A stretch of 64,000 bases of DNA, from positions 1 through 64,000 of the forward strand of contig CAZLDS010000007.1 of assembly GCA_964558395.1 (NCBI GenBank), given 5' to 3'. Below the pieces are notes generated by a model. That model saw only the letters and a program-made list of their open reading frames with translations. It was not told the origin of the DNA and did not search any database. This document shows, in pieces, positions 45,242 to 55,253 of this stretch. The translations under genes and the position numbers were made by a program. Positions within the stretch are counted from its first letter, which is position 1. The number at the start of each line of letters is the position of its first letter. This DNA is from CSP1-5 sp964558395 (lineage in GTDB: Bacteria; Methylomirabilota; Methylomirabilia; Methylomirabilales; CSP1-5).

Positions 45242-46036
45242 CTAAAAGGGAAGCGATGCCGTGACGAGGAGATAGCGCCCCAGAAACTCACCGAGAAAGA
45301 CGGTGATCACGGCAATGTAATAGAAGCCCGTGGCCGCCTGCACGTTGGGGAGACGCAGGCAGTTTAAGATCACGAGCGCGACAACCAAGGAGCCGCCGAT
45401 CCCGACCAGCATGCGACCAAAGAGGAGCGCCCAATGTTCCCCGAGCAGGCGGACCCATTCTCCCGCCAGGCCTCCCTGACCAAGACCATAGACCAACAGC
45501 GTGAAGAGCGCCGGGAGCGCCCCCTGCAGCAGAATCACCACGAAGAAGACATCGGAAACGCGCTTGATGAGCCGGAGGGGCAAGTGGGGCTCATTCAGAT
45601 ACCGGTGCCCGAGCAACAATCCCATCAGGGCTACCCCTAGGATGAGGGCCGATGTCAGGGCATTCGTCGTTCCCATCATGATGCCCAACGACCCCGCCGC
45701 GGGGATGGGGTATCGCAAAACATCGACCACCAGAAGGGCCACCCCCGCGAGGACAGCCAGCCGATGAACGGACCCTGCTCCGGGACTCCCGGGCATAAAC
45801 GAGACCAACGTAAAGGCCAGCAACAGGACGAAAAAAAGGACGCTCAACCACAGAACAATCCCCCCTTGCCCCCATGACTTCCACAGGGCCAGCCCCTCGA
45901 CTGCGAGGAGGATCAGGCCACAGATCCGAAAAAATTGCCGGCTAATTGCCGCAGGAGGGATCAACAGAAGGGCCACCATGCCGCCGACCGCAACCTGGTG
46001 GAGGAAAAAGACGAAGGCCCGACCTAGATCATCCAT
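45242..46036 (-). CDS. Unrecognised eight-helix membrane protein downstream of thiC
   Basis: Integral membrane protein of 264 residues with about eight hydrophobic helices. HQVAVGGMVALLLIPP at the start and FLGEFLGRYLLVTASLPF at the end recall DmsC/NrfD-like anchors, in which such helices face the quinone, but I cannot assign it. It lies 69 bases after thiC on the same strand, so it could belong to the TPP-riboswitch operon. A role in thiamine-related transport or in electron supply is speculation. Confidence 0.6.
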   Translation of the reverse strand: MDDLGRAFVFFLHQVAVGGMVALLLIPPAAISRQFFRICGLILLAVEGLALWKSWGQGGIVLWLSVLFFVLLLAFTLVSFMPGSPGAGSVHRLAVLAGVALLVVDVLRYPIPAAGSLGIMMGTTNALTSALILGVALMGLLLGHRYLNEPHLPLRLIKRVSDVFFVVILLQGALPALFTLLVYGLGQGGLAGEWVRLLGEHWALLFGRMLVGIGGSLVVALVILNCLRLPNVQAATGFYYIAVITVFLGEFLGRYLLVTASLPF

Positions 46037-46105
46037 CGTCCTTACGAACGAACGACCGGCGACAGGCAGTGAGTCTGACTGGTCGCGCCCGATCGGTGCC
46101 GTTCA

Positions 46106-47980
<1,875 letters not shown>

Positions 47981-48012
47981 GCTACCTCCTCAAAAAAACG
48001 GCTCTTCCACCA

Positions 48013-48321
48013 CTAGGGCATTACAACAAGAACGTCCGCTCCTTCGACCTTCACAGGAAAGCTCACCACCGACACGGCCGGGTTCTTGACATTGTTCCCC
48101 GTGGTCACGTCATACCGCCAGCCGTGCCAGGGACAGGTGACAGTCGTGCCCTCCAGCCCCCCATCCCCGAGCGGCCCCCCTCTATGGAGACACGTATTGT
48201 GGATCGCATGGAATGTCCCATCCACGTTAAAGAGGGCGATATCCTGCCCTTCTGCATGTACGACTTTGCCCTGTCCGGGCGACAGATCATTGACCTCAGC
48301 GACCTTGACCACTTTCGCCAT
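48013..48321 (-). CDS. Rieske [2Fe-2S] ferredoxin-like protein
   Basis: Protein of 102 residues with a complete Rieske motif: C-x-H in NTCLHRGG near residue 44 and C-x2-H in TCPWHGWRYD near residue 63. It has no signal peptide and is soluble, like the small Rieske ferredoxins of dioxygenases and the NirD-like proteins. The ATG at 48321 is the proper family start and follows GGGAGGCGG; a longer frame from 48441 overlaps the riboswitch terminator. Placed between the TPP riboswitch and thiC, it is likely TPP-regulated and may pass electrons in thiamine synthesis (inference). Confidence 0.88.
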   Translation of the reverse strand: MAKVVKVAEVNDLSPGQGKVVHAEGQDIALFNVDGTFHAIHNTCLHRGGPLGDGGLEGTTVTCPWHGWRYDVTTGNNVKNPAVSVVSFPVKVEGADVLVVMP

Positions 48322-48363
48322 GGGCTTCCGCCTCCCTCTCGCGGGCACGGATGCTGTCTGAGC

Positions 48364-48400
48364 AAAAAGAAAAGCGCCGGTGTCGTGGAGCCACCTGCGC
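48364..48400 (-). terminator. TPP riboswitch terminator
   Basis: Minus-strand arms GCGCAGGTG (48392-48400) and CACCGGCGC (48374-48382) pair over nine positions with one A-G mismatch, loop of nine bases, then UUUUCUUUUU at 48364-48373. It lies between the aptamer and the Rieske ATG and is the apparent expression platform. Confidence 0.8.
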
Positions 48401-48407
48401 CTCACTC

Positions 48408-48515
48408 GTTCCCTCTGGGATACACCTCCCTCCGCTGGCATTATCCAGATCAGGTGTAACGGTCGTCCCGGGACTAACGGGACCTCTCAGCCCGCCTCCG
48501 CGAGCTCCCGTGGTC
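48408..48515 (-). promoter_or_regulatory. TPP (THI-element) riboswitch aptamer
   Basis: The minus strand reads CTGAGA (48485-48490) and, after a variable hairpin arm with CCCGTTAGTCCCGGG, ACCTGATCTGGATAATGCC followed by AGCGGAGGGA. These are the two conserved arms of the thiamine pyrophosphate riboswitch. The aptamer lies about 90 bases before the Rieske gene and should turn the operon off when TPP is plentiful. The exact ends of stem P1 are approximate. Confidence 0.93.
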
Positions 48516-48532
48516 TTCTGAATTGTCGACTA

Positions 48533-48561
48533 TTTTTACCACACCCGTCCAGTTTTGTCAA
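48533..48561 (-). promoter_or_regulatory. Promoter of the TPP-riboswitch operon
   Basis: On the minus strand TTGACA at 48556-48561, spacer 17, and TAAAAA at 48533-48538 (4 of 6). Transcription would start close to 48526, just before the aptamer, as expected for a riboswitch leader. Confidence 0.7.
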
Positions 48562-48663
48562 CTTCCACTTCACAAGCGTTTTTACCTCCTGACCAATATT
48601 CTTTCCCGTGCTGCTGATCGGGAAGGCACGACCACGAGGGGGCTGAGGCCGACGCGGGTGAAC

Positions 48664-49479
48664 CTAAGAGAGGAGGACCCGAAGGGTGCGAAGACCCTCC
48701 CCAATTCTCGGACCGTACCATGACAGGAGCTTGCCGTCGACGAAGTGGACCCGACCGGTCCGAAGGGCCGGGATAACGGCTTCAAGGGGCTGGAAATCTA
48801 CTAGGTGTCTCGGACGGAATGGATACGGCTCGTCCGGGAGGATGATGACCTCTACCCCAAGATCTGCAACCTCTGCCAAAGAGATCGTGGGGTAACGGTC
48901 CTCTTTTTCGGCAAAGACATTTATTCCGCCACAGGTCCGGAGTACGTCATGTATATACGTATCTCCATTAATGGACATATATGGTTTGCGCCAAATCGGA
49001 CAAAAGACCGGCACCGATCTTTGTCTCGCGGCGTCTTTGGAAATTCCCTGATGGAAACTTTCGATTTCGAGAGCGATCGCGTCTGCCTTTTCCGCGGTCC
49101 CGGTCATGCGACCAAGATCCCGAATCATCGCAATGCCTTGTTCCACCGTCCGAGGATAGGTTGTGTAAACAGCAATCCCCATCGCCTCCAAGGTTTCCAC
49201 GTCCTCGCGGCGGTTCTCCTCGATATTGGCAAGAATCAAGTCGGGGCGGAGGAATCGGATTTTCGTGAGGTCTGGGTTCTTCTGTCCACCGACCTTGGGC
49301 TTTTCGGCAACCTTGATGGATGGCTCGGTGCAGTAACGGGTCACACCGACAATGCGGTCTTCGAGCCCCAACACAAAGAGGGTCTCGGTAATGCTCGGAA
49401 CCAGGGAGATGATCCGGGAGGGGAAAACGGGGACATTCACGCGCCTCCCCGTTGCATCCACAACTTCCATGGTGGCCAC
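48664..49479 (-). CDS. Cobalamin-binding-type solute-binding protein without signal peptide
   Basis: Protein of 271 residues of the BtuF-like (helical backbone) binding-protein fold: PSRIISLVPSITETLFVLGLEDRIVGVTRYC, a second lobe with VEVIILPDEPYPFRPRHL, and DGKLLSWYGPRIGEGL at the end. Relatives bind vitamin B12 or iron-siderophores for ABC import. This copy has no signal peptide from the GTG at 49479 (GGAGGG site) or from the ATG nine bases later, so it may be cytoplasmic or non-classical. No ABC permease or ATPase lies nearby. The B12-type radical SAM gene just upstream on the same strand suggests a cobalamin link (inference). Confidence 0.82.
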   Translation of the reverse strand: MATMEVVDATGRRVNVPVFPSRIISLVPSITETLFVLGLEDRIVGVTRYCTEPSIKVAEKPKVGGQKNPDLTKIRFLRPDLILANIEENRREDVETLEAMGIAVYTTYPRTVEQGIAMIRDLGRMTGTAEKADAIALEIESFHQGISKDAARQRSVPVFCPIWRKPYMSINGDTYIHDVLRTCGGINVFAEKEDRYPTISLAEVADLGVEVIILPDEPYPFRPRHLVDFQPLEAVIPALRTGRVHFVDGKLLSWYGPRIGEGLRTLRVLLS

Positions 49480-49500
49480 AAACCGACACCCTCCGCGTCC

Positions 49501-49524
49501 CGAGGCGCCCCGAGGGGCGCCTCG
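49501..49524. repeat. Perfect 10-bp inverted repeat
   Basis: CGAGGCGCCC-CGAG-GGGCGCCTCG, a perfect ten-pair hairpin with a four-base loop, followed on the plus strand by AAAAA. It lies between two minus-strand genes. The A-run is on the wrong side for termination on either strand. Confidence 0.7.
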
Positions 49525-49551
49525 AAAAACCCGAAGGGAGGAGGGAATGCA

Positions 49552-51852
49552 CTACTGGTAATGGTAGAAAGAGGTGAGGGCTCTCCGGGCAAAGGACGTG
49601 GTCAGGAAAAGATCCCGGAAAAACGCGACCGTCAGCCGCCAGGGTCGGATATTCCAGAATCGCCACCCCCGAACATGCTCTGACGTTCTCTTCCAGAAAC
49701 GTTGCAGATCCTGCCGGGAGTAGAAGATCTGGTTACTGAGGGGATCGAACTTGAGGAAACGGAGCTCCAGCTTTGATGGCAGTTTCTCCCTGAAGCTCGA
49801 GTAGGCCTCTCGCCATTCCTGCACTTTCAAGGCCTGCCAGGCGTCCCTGTGCAGGTCGCAAAGCTGATCAAGCCGCTTCCCCACCGGTCCGTCTTGCACC
49901 ACAAGCCGCCGTCGCACCTTCTGGATTCTGGTCTGCAGGCCTCCCCACTCTCTTAAGAACGCATCGAGATCTTTGCGATCGATCAGGGGCTTCGAGGCGA
50001 GGTCTTCAAAGGGGTCGAGTAACGCCCTGGCCTTAGCCGGCAGCGACACTTTGGCATTCGCATATGCCTTTTTCCACTCTGCGATCCGCAGGGTCTGCCA
50101 TATCTCTCCCTGGATGCGCTGAACCTCCGCGTAAAACCGCTTTTCGGCTTCACTCCGCGGGCGCGTCTGTAGCCAAATTTCCTCCAACTCCTTTACAAAC
50201 CGGGCCCACGACACCAACAGACGCGCGACCTCCTTCGTCCGCTTCCAGAGATGGACCGGCAACGGATCAATCGCAAAGCCGGGTCGCCGTGTGCGCCGGT
50301 CTTTCAAACGGAAAAAGCCGGCAACCATCGGATGCTGCCGCTCAATCAGGGCCGCGTTCTTGTACCAGATGAGGTTAATCATCAGGTTCCAGTAGACCCA
50401 GGGGTTATGGCTCCACCGAGACAGAATCTGAGTCATATTTGCTTTGCTGAAAAAGGCTTTCCAGGCATTTTCGTACGCCTGGATCCATTCGTCAGCAGTC
50501 ATATGGGGATGATGGACCACCGGGTGAAAGGAATCACGCTTGTTGAAATCGGGATCCATCCACTCTCCCCGCTTTTTCATTTCCAGGTGATCATGAGATC
50601 CGGGCAACGGGGTCAGCATGAAGAACGACGCGATGTCCGGCTGGATCACATCCGCCAGGTATTCAATGTCGCGGGGGAGCTGCTCCTTCGTATCGAAGGG
50701 AAAGCCGATGATGTACCCGACGTGGACGACCACCCCCACTTCATGCCATTCCCGGATGATATTCACGTACTCGTCGACTTTGTTCTGCGGCTTCCCCCCG
50801 GCCTTGAGATTGTCCGGATTCACGCTCTCCATGCCGATAAACACCTGGGTGCAGCCGGCTTCGGCGGCGAGGCGGACAAAGTCTTTGGGTTTGCGTGCGA
50901 GGTCTACCTGCATCGTGAACGTGACCTTGATACCCTCCTCCTCGCGGAGCCGGACCATGGCCTCGAAGGTCTCGCGCCACCGTTTTTTCCGGGCGAAATT
51001 GTCGTCGGTGAAGAAGTAGAAATCGACCCCGTGCTGGTGATAATTGTCTCGTACCAACTGGGCAATATCCTCCGCGGTCCGCTCACGCATCGTTCTGCCC
51101 TGTACATTGATGATCGTGCAAAACGTACACGCAAAGGGGCAGCCACGCGAGGCATCCACGGTACCAAAGGTGGGTCGCGCAAAGTGCTGCATGCTCGATG
51201 GACTCATGACTGGGAGGGGGGCGTTCTCGATATCCACGAGACTCTTGAGGTCTTGGGCAAAGGAGTAGAGGGGCTTGAGCTGTCCATTGAGGAGGTCGGT
51301 GAGAATTCCTTCCCACTTCCCCTCAACCTCGCCCGACACGACCACGATCGATTCCTGATATAGCTCCTGGAGGTCCGGTTCGTTGGGACTCAGCATGTTG
51401 ACGGTTCCACTGGTATGAAATCCCCCGATGATCACATCAATGCCGTGCGCCCGGAACTCCTTTCCCATGTCGACCGCCCGCGGAAACTGGTTGGTTTGCA
51501 CGCCGACCAAGCACACGACCAGCTTCGTCGCAGGGCGGCGGCTCCACCGGACGATCTTCTTGACGGGGACTTTTTCCGTTGTTTCATCAAAGACGTCCAC
51601 CCGAATGTCGATATCTCCCAAGACCCCACGGGTCTTGACATCCTCCGTCAAGCCCCGTAACACGCTGAGCGTGTTGCTTGGCAGCACCCCCTTCCAAAAC
51701 CGGACCAGATATCCGTCATCGTCATACTTCGAAGCCTTGATGAGAACCACGTGAAGGGTCTGGTACTTTCTGGCATGAGGGAGGAGACCAACATGCTCCG
51801 AGCTCGGACGCTCGGCGGAAACATCAACGACAGGCAGCGGTGCGGTGTTCAT
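49552..51852 (-). CDS. B12-binding-domain radical SAM protein
   Basis: Protein of 766 residues. Residues 35-190 look like a cobalamin-binding domain (VVCLVGVQTNQFPRAVDMG, IDVIIGGFHTSG), without the DxHxxG histidine. The radical SAM core starts with DASRGCPFACTFC near residue 238 (C-x3-C-x2-C) and has GMESVNPDN and GYIIGFPFDT motifs. About 250 extra C-terminal residues, rich in charged helices, follow. Such enzymes methylate or rearrange unactivated carbons in hopanoid, bacteriochlorophyll or natural-product pathways. The substrate is not predictable. It begins 44 bases after the mqnC stop and may share its transcript. Confidence 0.85.
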   Translation of the reverse strand: MNTAPLPVVDVSAERPSSEHVGLLPHARKYQTLHVVLIKASKYDDDGYLVRFWKGVLPSNTLSVLRGLTEDVKTRGVLGDIDIRVDVFDETTEKVPVKKIVRWSRRPATKLVVCLVGVQTNQFPRAVDMGKEFRAHGIDVIIGGFHTSGTVNMLSPNEPDLQELYQESIVVVSGEVEGKWEGILTDLLNGQLKPLYSFAQDLKSLVDIENAPLPVMSPSSMQHFARPTFGTVDASRGCPFACTFCTIINVQGRTMRERTAEDIAQLVRDNYHQHGVDFYFFTDDNFARKKRWRETFEAMVRLREEEGIKVTFTMQVDLARKPKDFVRLAAEAGCTQVFIGMESVNPDNLKAGGKPQNKVDEYVNIIREWHEVGVVVHVGYIIGFPFDTKEQLPRDIEYLADVIQPDIASFFMLTPLPGSHDHLEMKKRGEWMDPDFNKRDSFHPVVHHPHMTADEWIQAYENAWKAFFSKANMTQILSRWSHNPWVYWNLMINLIWYKNAALIERQHPMVAGFFRLKDRRTRRPGFAIDPLPVHLWKRTKEVARLLVSWARFVKELEEIWLQTRPRSEAEKRFYAEVQRIQGEIWQTLRIAEWKKAYANAKVSLPAKARALLDPFEDLASKPLIDRKDLDAFLREWGGLQTRIQKVRRRLVVQDGPVGKRLDQLCDLHRDAWQALKVQEWREAYSSFREKLPSKLELRFLKFDPLSNQIFYSRQDLQRFWKRTSEHVRGWRFWNIRPWRLTVAFFRDLFLTTSFARRALTSFYHYQ

Positions 51853-51895
51853 GTCTTTCCTCCTTCAAACCTTCGCCCCGGAAAATCCGCGTCAA

Positions 51896-53002
51896 CTATT
51901 GCAGGATCTCGTACCGCGTATTTCGGACGCGTGGGATATATCCCGCGTCCACAATCACCCGCTCGAGCTCTTCTCGGACGGCCATGAATTTGGCCCCCCC
52001 GGCGGAGACCACTTGCTCTTCGAAGATCGTGCTGCCGAGATCATTCACCCCGTAATGGAGGGCGATCTGAGCCACCTTGGGCCCCTGGGTGAGCCAAGAG
52101 GCCTGGATATTGTCAAAGTTATCCAACATCAGCCTGGCCACGGCCATGGTGCGAAGATAGTCAAAGGCCGAGGCCCGCTTTCCTCCCAGCTCGGTCCCCG
52201 CGGGTTGGAAGTTCCAGGCGACAAAGGCGGTGAATCCCTTCGTCTCATCTTGGAGGGCACGGAGCTGCAGGAGATGTGCCACACGCTGCTCAGGCGTCTC
52301 TACCGATCCGAACATCATCGTCGCACTCGACGGGAGACCGACCTGATGGGCCGTCCGCATGCAATCGAGCCACTCGTCTACAGTGTCCTTCAACCGGGAA
52401 ATCTGCAGGCGAACTTCATCCACCAGGATCTCTGCTCCCCCTCCCGGGACCGAGCCAAGCCCAGCCGCTTTCAAACGCGACAGCGTTTCTCGGAGCGAAA
52501 GTTGCGAGATTTTGGCCAGGTAGATCAGCTCTGCGGGTGACAAACCATGGATGTGGACAGGAAAGCGTTCCTTGATCGCCCGGAAGGTATCCTCGTAGTA
52601 GTCGATCTTGAGCGCCGGGTTGAGGCCCCCCTGAAAGAGCACCTCGGTGCCCCCGTGGTCAACGAGTTCCTGGATCTTTTGGAAGATTTCCTCTCGGGAG
52701 AGGACGTAGCCTTCCTGATGACCCGGCAGGCGGTAGAAAGCGCAGAAGGCGCATTTCACCCAGCAAACGTTGGTGTAGTTGATGATCCGACCAACAACAT
52801 AAGTCACCTCCCGCTCCGGACACTTCCGGCGCCGCACCGTGTCGGCCAGGAAGCCGAGCCAGGGAAGGTTCGTCGCCTGCCACAGGACCGCGCCATCTGC
52901 GGCGGAAAGGCGTTCCTGGGCCAGGACCTTCGCTTCAATGTCCTCGAATCTTTTCGCCCCGTTTCCCGACATCGCTTCCCTGGGAAAAAGACGCCTCAGC
53001 AC
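51896..53002 (-). CDS. mqnC: Cyclic dehypoxanthinyl futalosine synthase
   Basis: Radical SAM enzyme of 368 residues (358 if the ATG at 52972 is used) with YTNVCWVKCAFCAFYR near residue 78 (C-x3-C-x2-C). It cyclises dehypoxanthine futalosine in the futalosine route to menaquinone. GHQEGYVLSREEIFQKIQE and GGLNPALKIDYYEDTF agree with MqnC. The gene overlaps the mqnE stop by a few bases and follows it directly, which supports the assignment over the related CofH/F420 enzymes. Confidence 0.92.
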   Translation of the reverse strand: MLRRLFPREAMSGNGAKRFEDIEAKVLAQERLSAADGAVLWQATNLPWLGFLADTVRRRKCPEREVTYVVGRIINYTNVCWVKCAFCAFYRLPGHQEGYVLSREEIFQKIQELVDHGGTEVLFQGGLNPALKIDYYEDTFRAIKERFPVHIHGLSPAELIYLAKISQLSLRETLSRLKAAGLGSVPGGGAEILVDEVRLQISRLKDTVDEWLDCMRTAHQVGLPSSATMMFGSVETPEQRVAHLLQLRALQDETKGFTAFVAWNFQPAGTELGGKRASAFDYLRTMAVARLMLDNFDNIQASWLTQGPKVAQIALHYGVNDLGSTIFEEQVVSAGGAKFMAVREELERVIVDAGYIPRVRNTRYEILQ

Positions 53003-54228
53003 CTCGGCGGCACCAGCTTGAGGCTTCCGGGCCTCTCAGCCAATTCCTGGCCGCCGTTGACCTGTGGCGCCTCCACGATCACGTTATAGAGCGCATCGCG
53101 CTCCACCGGAACCCGACCCGCCTCGCAAATGAGGTCCATGAGCTCCTGATGGCTCAAGACCTGGCGATGGGACGTGGTCCCCAGGGCATGGGTAATCTCG
53201 TAATGGTTGACAGTTCCGTCCACGTCGTCCGCCCCGTACCAGAGGGCGAGCTGGGCGACCTGAGGTGTAATCATAATCCAGAAGGCCTTGATGTGCGGAA
53301 AGTTATCCAGGAGCAGGCGGGACACGGCAATCTCACGCAGATTCTGCTGCCCGGTTGTCACCGGAACCTGTTCGAGCTCGGTCCGCGCAGGGTCGAAAGC
53401 GAGAGGCACAAAGCACTGGAACCCTTTGGTCTCGTCCTGAAGCGCGCGGATATGAAGGAGGTGTTTGACCTTTTCTTCGACCGTCTCGATATGTCCATAG
53501 AGCATGGTCGCGTTGGACCTGAGTCCGGCACGGTGGACCTCGCGTGCCACGTCAAACCATCCCTCGTTATCCAGTTTGGCCCGAAAGAGCTCCTCATGCA
53601 CCCGGTCACTGAAGACCTCCGCTCCCCCGCCGGGAACACAGGCGAGGCCCGCACCTTTGAGTTCTGCGAGGACGTCTGCAAGAGGTTTCTTGGCGGCTCG
53701 GGCGATCTGCGCCAGCTCAATCATGGTAAAGGCTTTGATCTGTGCGTCAGGACGCGCCGCCCGGACGGCGTGGATGATGTCCAGGTAATACTGATACGGG
53801 AGCTTCGGGTTGATCCCCGCCACCATGTGGATTTCTCGAATCACCTGGTGGCGGTATTGCTTGAGACGGGCAACGATATCATCCGGGGTAAGTACGTAGC
53901 CTCTGGGATCTCCAGGCGGGGCATAAAAGGAGCAGAATTTGCACAATTTATTGCAGATATTCGTGTAGTTGATGTGGACGTTTCGAACGTAGTAGGTGGC
54001 ATCCCCGTTCACGCGCTCCCGAAGCTGGTTCGCCAAAGCACCCACAGCGGTCAGGTCCGGATTTCGGTACAGACGGAGGCCATCCCCGTAAGAGAGGCGC
54101 TCGCCCTTCGCAATTTTTTTGGAAAGATCCGCTAACCCGGCCCGACCGACCAGCGCTTCCACATGGTTCTCCGGTTCATGGTTCGATGTGGATGTGAACC
54201 ACGAACGGTAAGCGGCGGACTCCGTCAT
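52996..54228 (-). CDS. mqnE: Aminofutalosine synthase
   Basis: Radical SAM enzyme of 410 residues with YTNICNKLCKFCSFYA near residue 89 (C-x3-C-x2-C) and GIHMVAG-like REIHMVAGINPKLPYQYYLDII. It joins 3-[(1-carboxyvinyl)oxy]benzoate to the adenosine part of SAM, an early step of futalosine-type menaquinone synthesis. MqnA, MqnB and MqnD are not in the window. It overlaps yjbQ by 4 bases upstream and mqnC downstream, so the three are coupled. Menaquinone fits the NrfD-type formate dehydrogenase. Confidence 0.92.
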   Translation of the reverse strand: MTESAAYRSWFTSTSNHEPENHVEALVGRAGLADLSKKIAKGERLSYGDGLRLYRNPDLTAVGALANQLRERVNGDATYYVRNVHINYTNICNKLCKFCSFYAPPGDPRGYVLTPDDIVARLKQYRHQVIREIHMVAGINPKLPYQYYLDIIHAVRAARPDAQIKAFTMIELAQIARAAKKPLADVLAELKGAGLACVPGGGAEVFSDRVHEELFRAKLDNEGWFDVAREVHRAGLRSNATMLYGHIETVEEKVKHLLHIRALQDETKGFQCFVPLAFDPARTELEQVPVTTGQQNLREIAVSRLLLDNFPHIKAFWIMITPQVAQLALWYGADDVDGTVNHYEITHALGTTSHRQVLSHQELMDLICEAGRVPVERDALYNVIVEAPQVNGGQELAERPGSLKLVPPRC

Positions 54229-54653
54229 TCGCCGAGAACCTGTACTTGAATACTCCGTTCTTGGGGACCATCGAGCTCCGCAAAGATAATGCTTTGCCAG
54301 CGCCCGAGGATCACCTCCCCTGCCTGAACTGGGAGGGCCAGGCTCCGGGCGAGCAACATGGCCCGCAGGTGCGAACCGGCATTACCCCGCGTACAGTCGG
54401 AAAACTGGGGATCGTTATGCCGGTAGTACTCTTCATCCTGGATGAGGCGGGTGAGAATCGCCTTCATGTCCTCGATGAGGGCTGCCTGAAACTCGTTGAT
54501 GAAGAGGACGGCGGTCGTGTGCAAGGTATTCAGAAGCACCACCCCATTGCGAATCGCGTGCTTGCTGAGGAATTCTCGGACCACCTGGGTAATGTCAAGA
54601 AGCTGCAGTTGTTCCTTTGTCTTGACGGAAATGGTCTCAAAGGCAACTCTCAC
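54225..54653 (-). CDS. yjbQ: YjbQ family protein
   Basis: Protein of 142 residues of the YjbQ (UPF0047) family: TLHTTAVLFINEFQAALIEDM, NAGSHLRAMLLARSLALPV and GRWQSIIFAELDGPQERS. The conserved His residues lie in HTT and HLRA. Some family members show weak thiamine-phosphate synthase activity, but the physiological role is unsettled. It is the first gene of a coupled set with mqnE and mqnC, ending within the mqnE start codon region. Confidence 0.88.
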   Translation of the reverse strand: MRVAFETISVKTKEQLQLLDITQVVREFLSKHAIRNGVVLLNTLHTTAVLFINEFQAALIEDMKAILTRLIQDEEYYRHNDPQFSDCTRGNAGSHLRAMLLARSLALPVQAGEVILGRWQSIIFAELDGPQERSIQVQVLGE

Positions 54654-54668
54654 GGCATCCTCCTCCCG

Positions 54669-55160
54669 TCAGCCTAACCGACCCATACGGAGTCCCAGAT
54701 AGAGGATGACAGCCCCGAGAGCTGCAGCCACGAGATTCCACCTTTGAATACGCTGGACCAATTGAGTCCCCTGCATGGAAGGAAGATCCTCAGGATTCCC
54801 TTCCTCCGTGGAAAGAGCCCTGAACAGCCTCGGACCGAGGGCAAAAAATTGGTAACTGCTCACCAAGACGAGGACAAAAACCAGAAAAAGTTTCAGTGCC
54901 AGCACGCCAAAGAGACGCGACATGTACTCTGGTCCCAGACCCTCTTTGAGCGGCGTTAGCGCCACCGCTCCGGTTATGACGAGCACCCCCAGGCTCCCGA
55001 GGCTTATGGGATGAAAGATCCGAAGCGCCCCTGCCAAGAGATGTAAGCCATCCGCATCAAGCCCCCGCCGCCGAAGGACCGGGATCAGCACTGCCGCCAA
55101 AAATACTGTCCCCCCCAAGTAGACGGCGACTGCCACGGTATGGAGGATTGCCAGCAACAC
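54669..55160 (-). CDS. CopD-like four-helix membrane protein
   Basis: Membrane protein of 163 residues with four hydrophobic helices (residues 1-27, 53-74, 85-110 and 138-158), a short loop with His7 and His50, and a soluble segment with PEDLPSMQGTQ. It resembles the CopD/YebZ-type integral membrane proteins, but the match is general. It lies 15 bases upstream of yjbQ on the same strand. Function unknown. Confidence 0.6.
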   Translation of the reverse strand: MLLAILHTVAVAVYLGGTVFLAAVLIPVLRRRGLDADGLHLLAGALRIFHPISLGSLGVLVITGAVALTPLKEGLGPEYMSRLFGVLALKLFLVFVLVLVSSYQFFALGPRLFRALSTEEGNPEDLPSMQGTQLVQRIQRWNLVAAALGAVILYLGLRMGRLG

Positions 55161-55253
55161 CTGGGGTCGCCTGTGGAACCGCCGACACGAACGCTTGTCA
55201 TCGACGAGATCCGCCTTTACCCTCCCTGTGGCCCGAACGTCAAAGCCGGAATA

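Noticed and set aside
49501..49529. Rho-independent terminator
   Set aside because: The five A on the plus strand would be U before the stem in minus-strand RNA and A after it in plus-strand RNA, so neither strand has the stem-then-U order.
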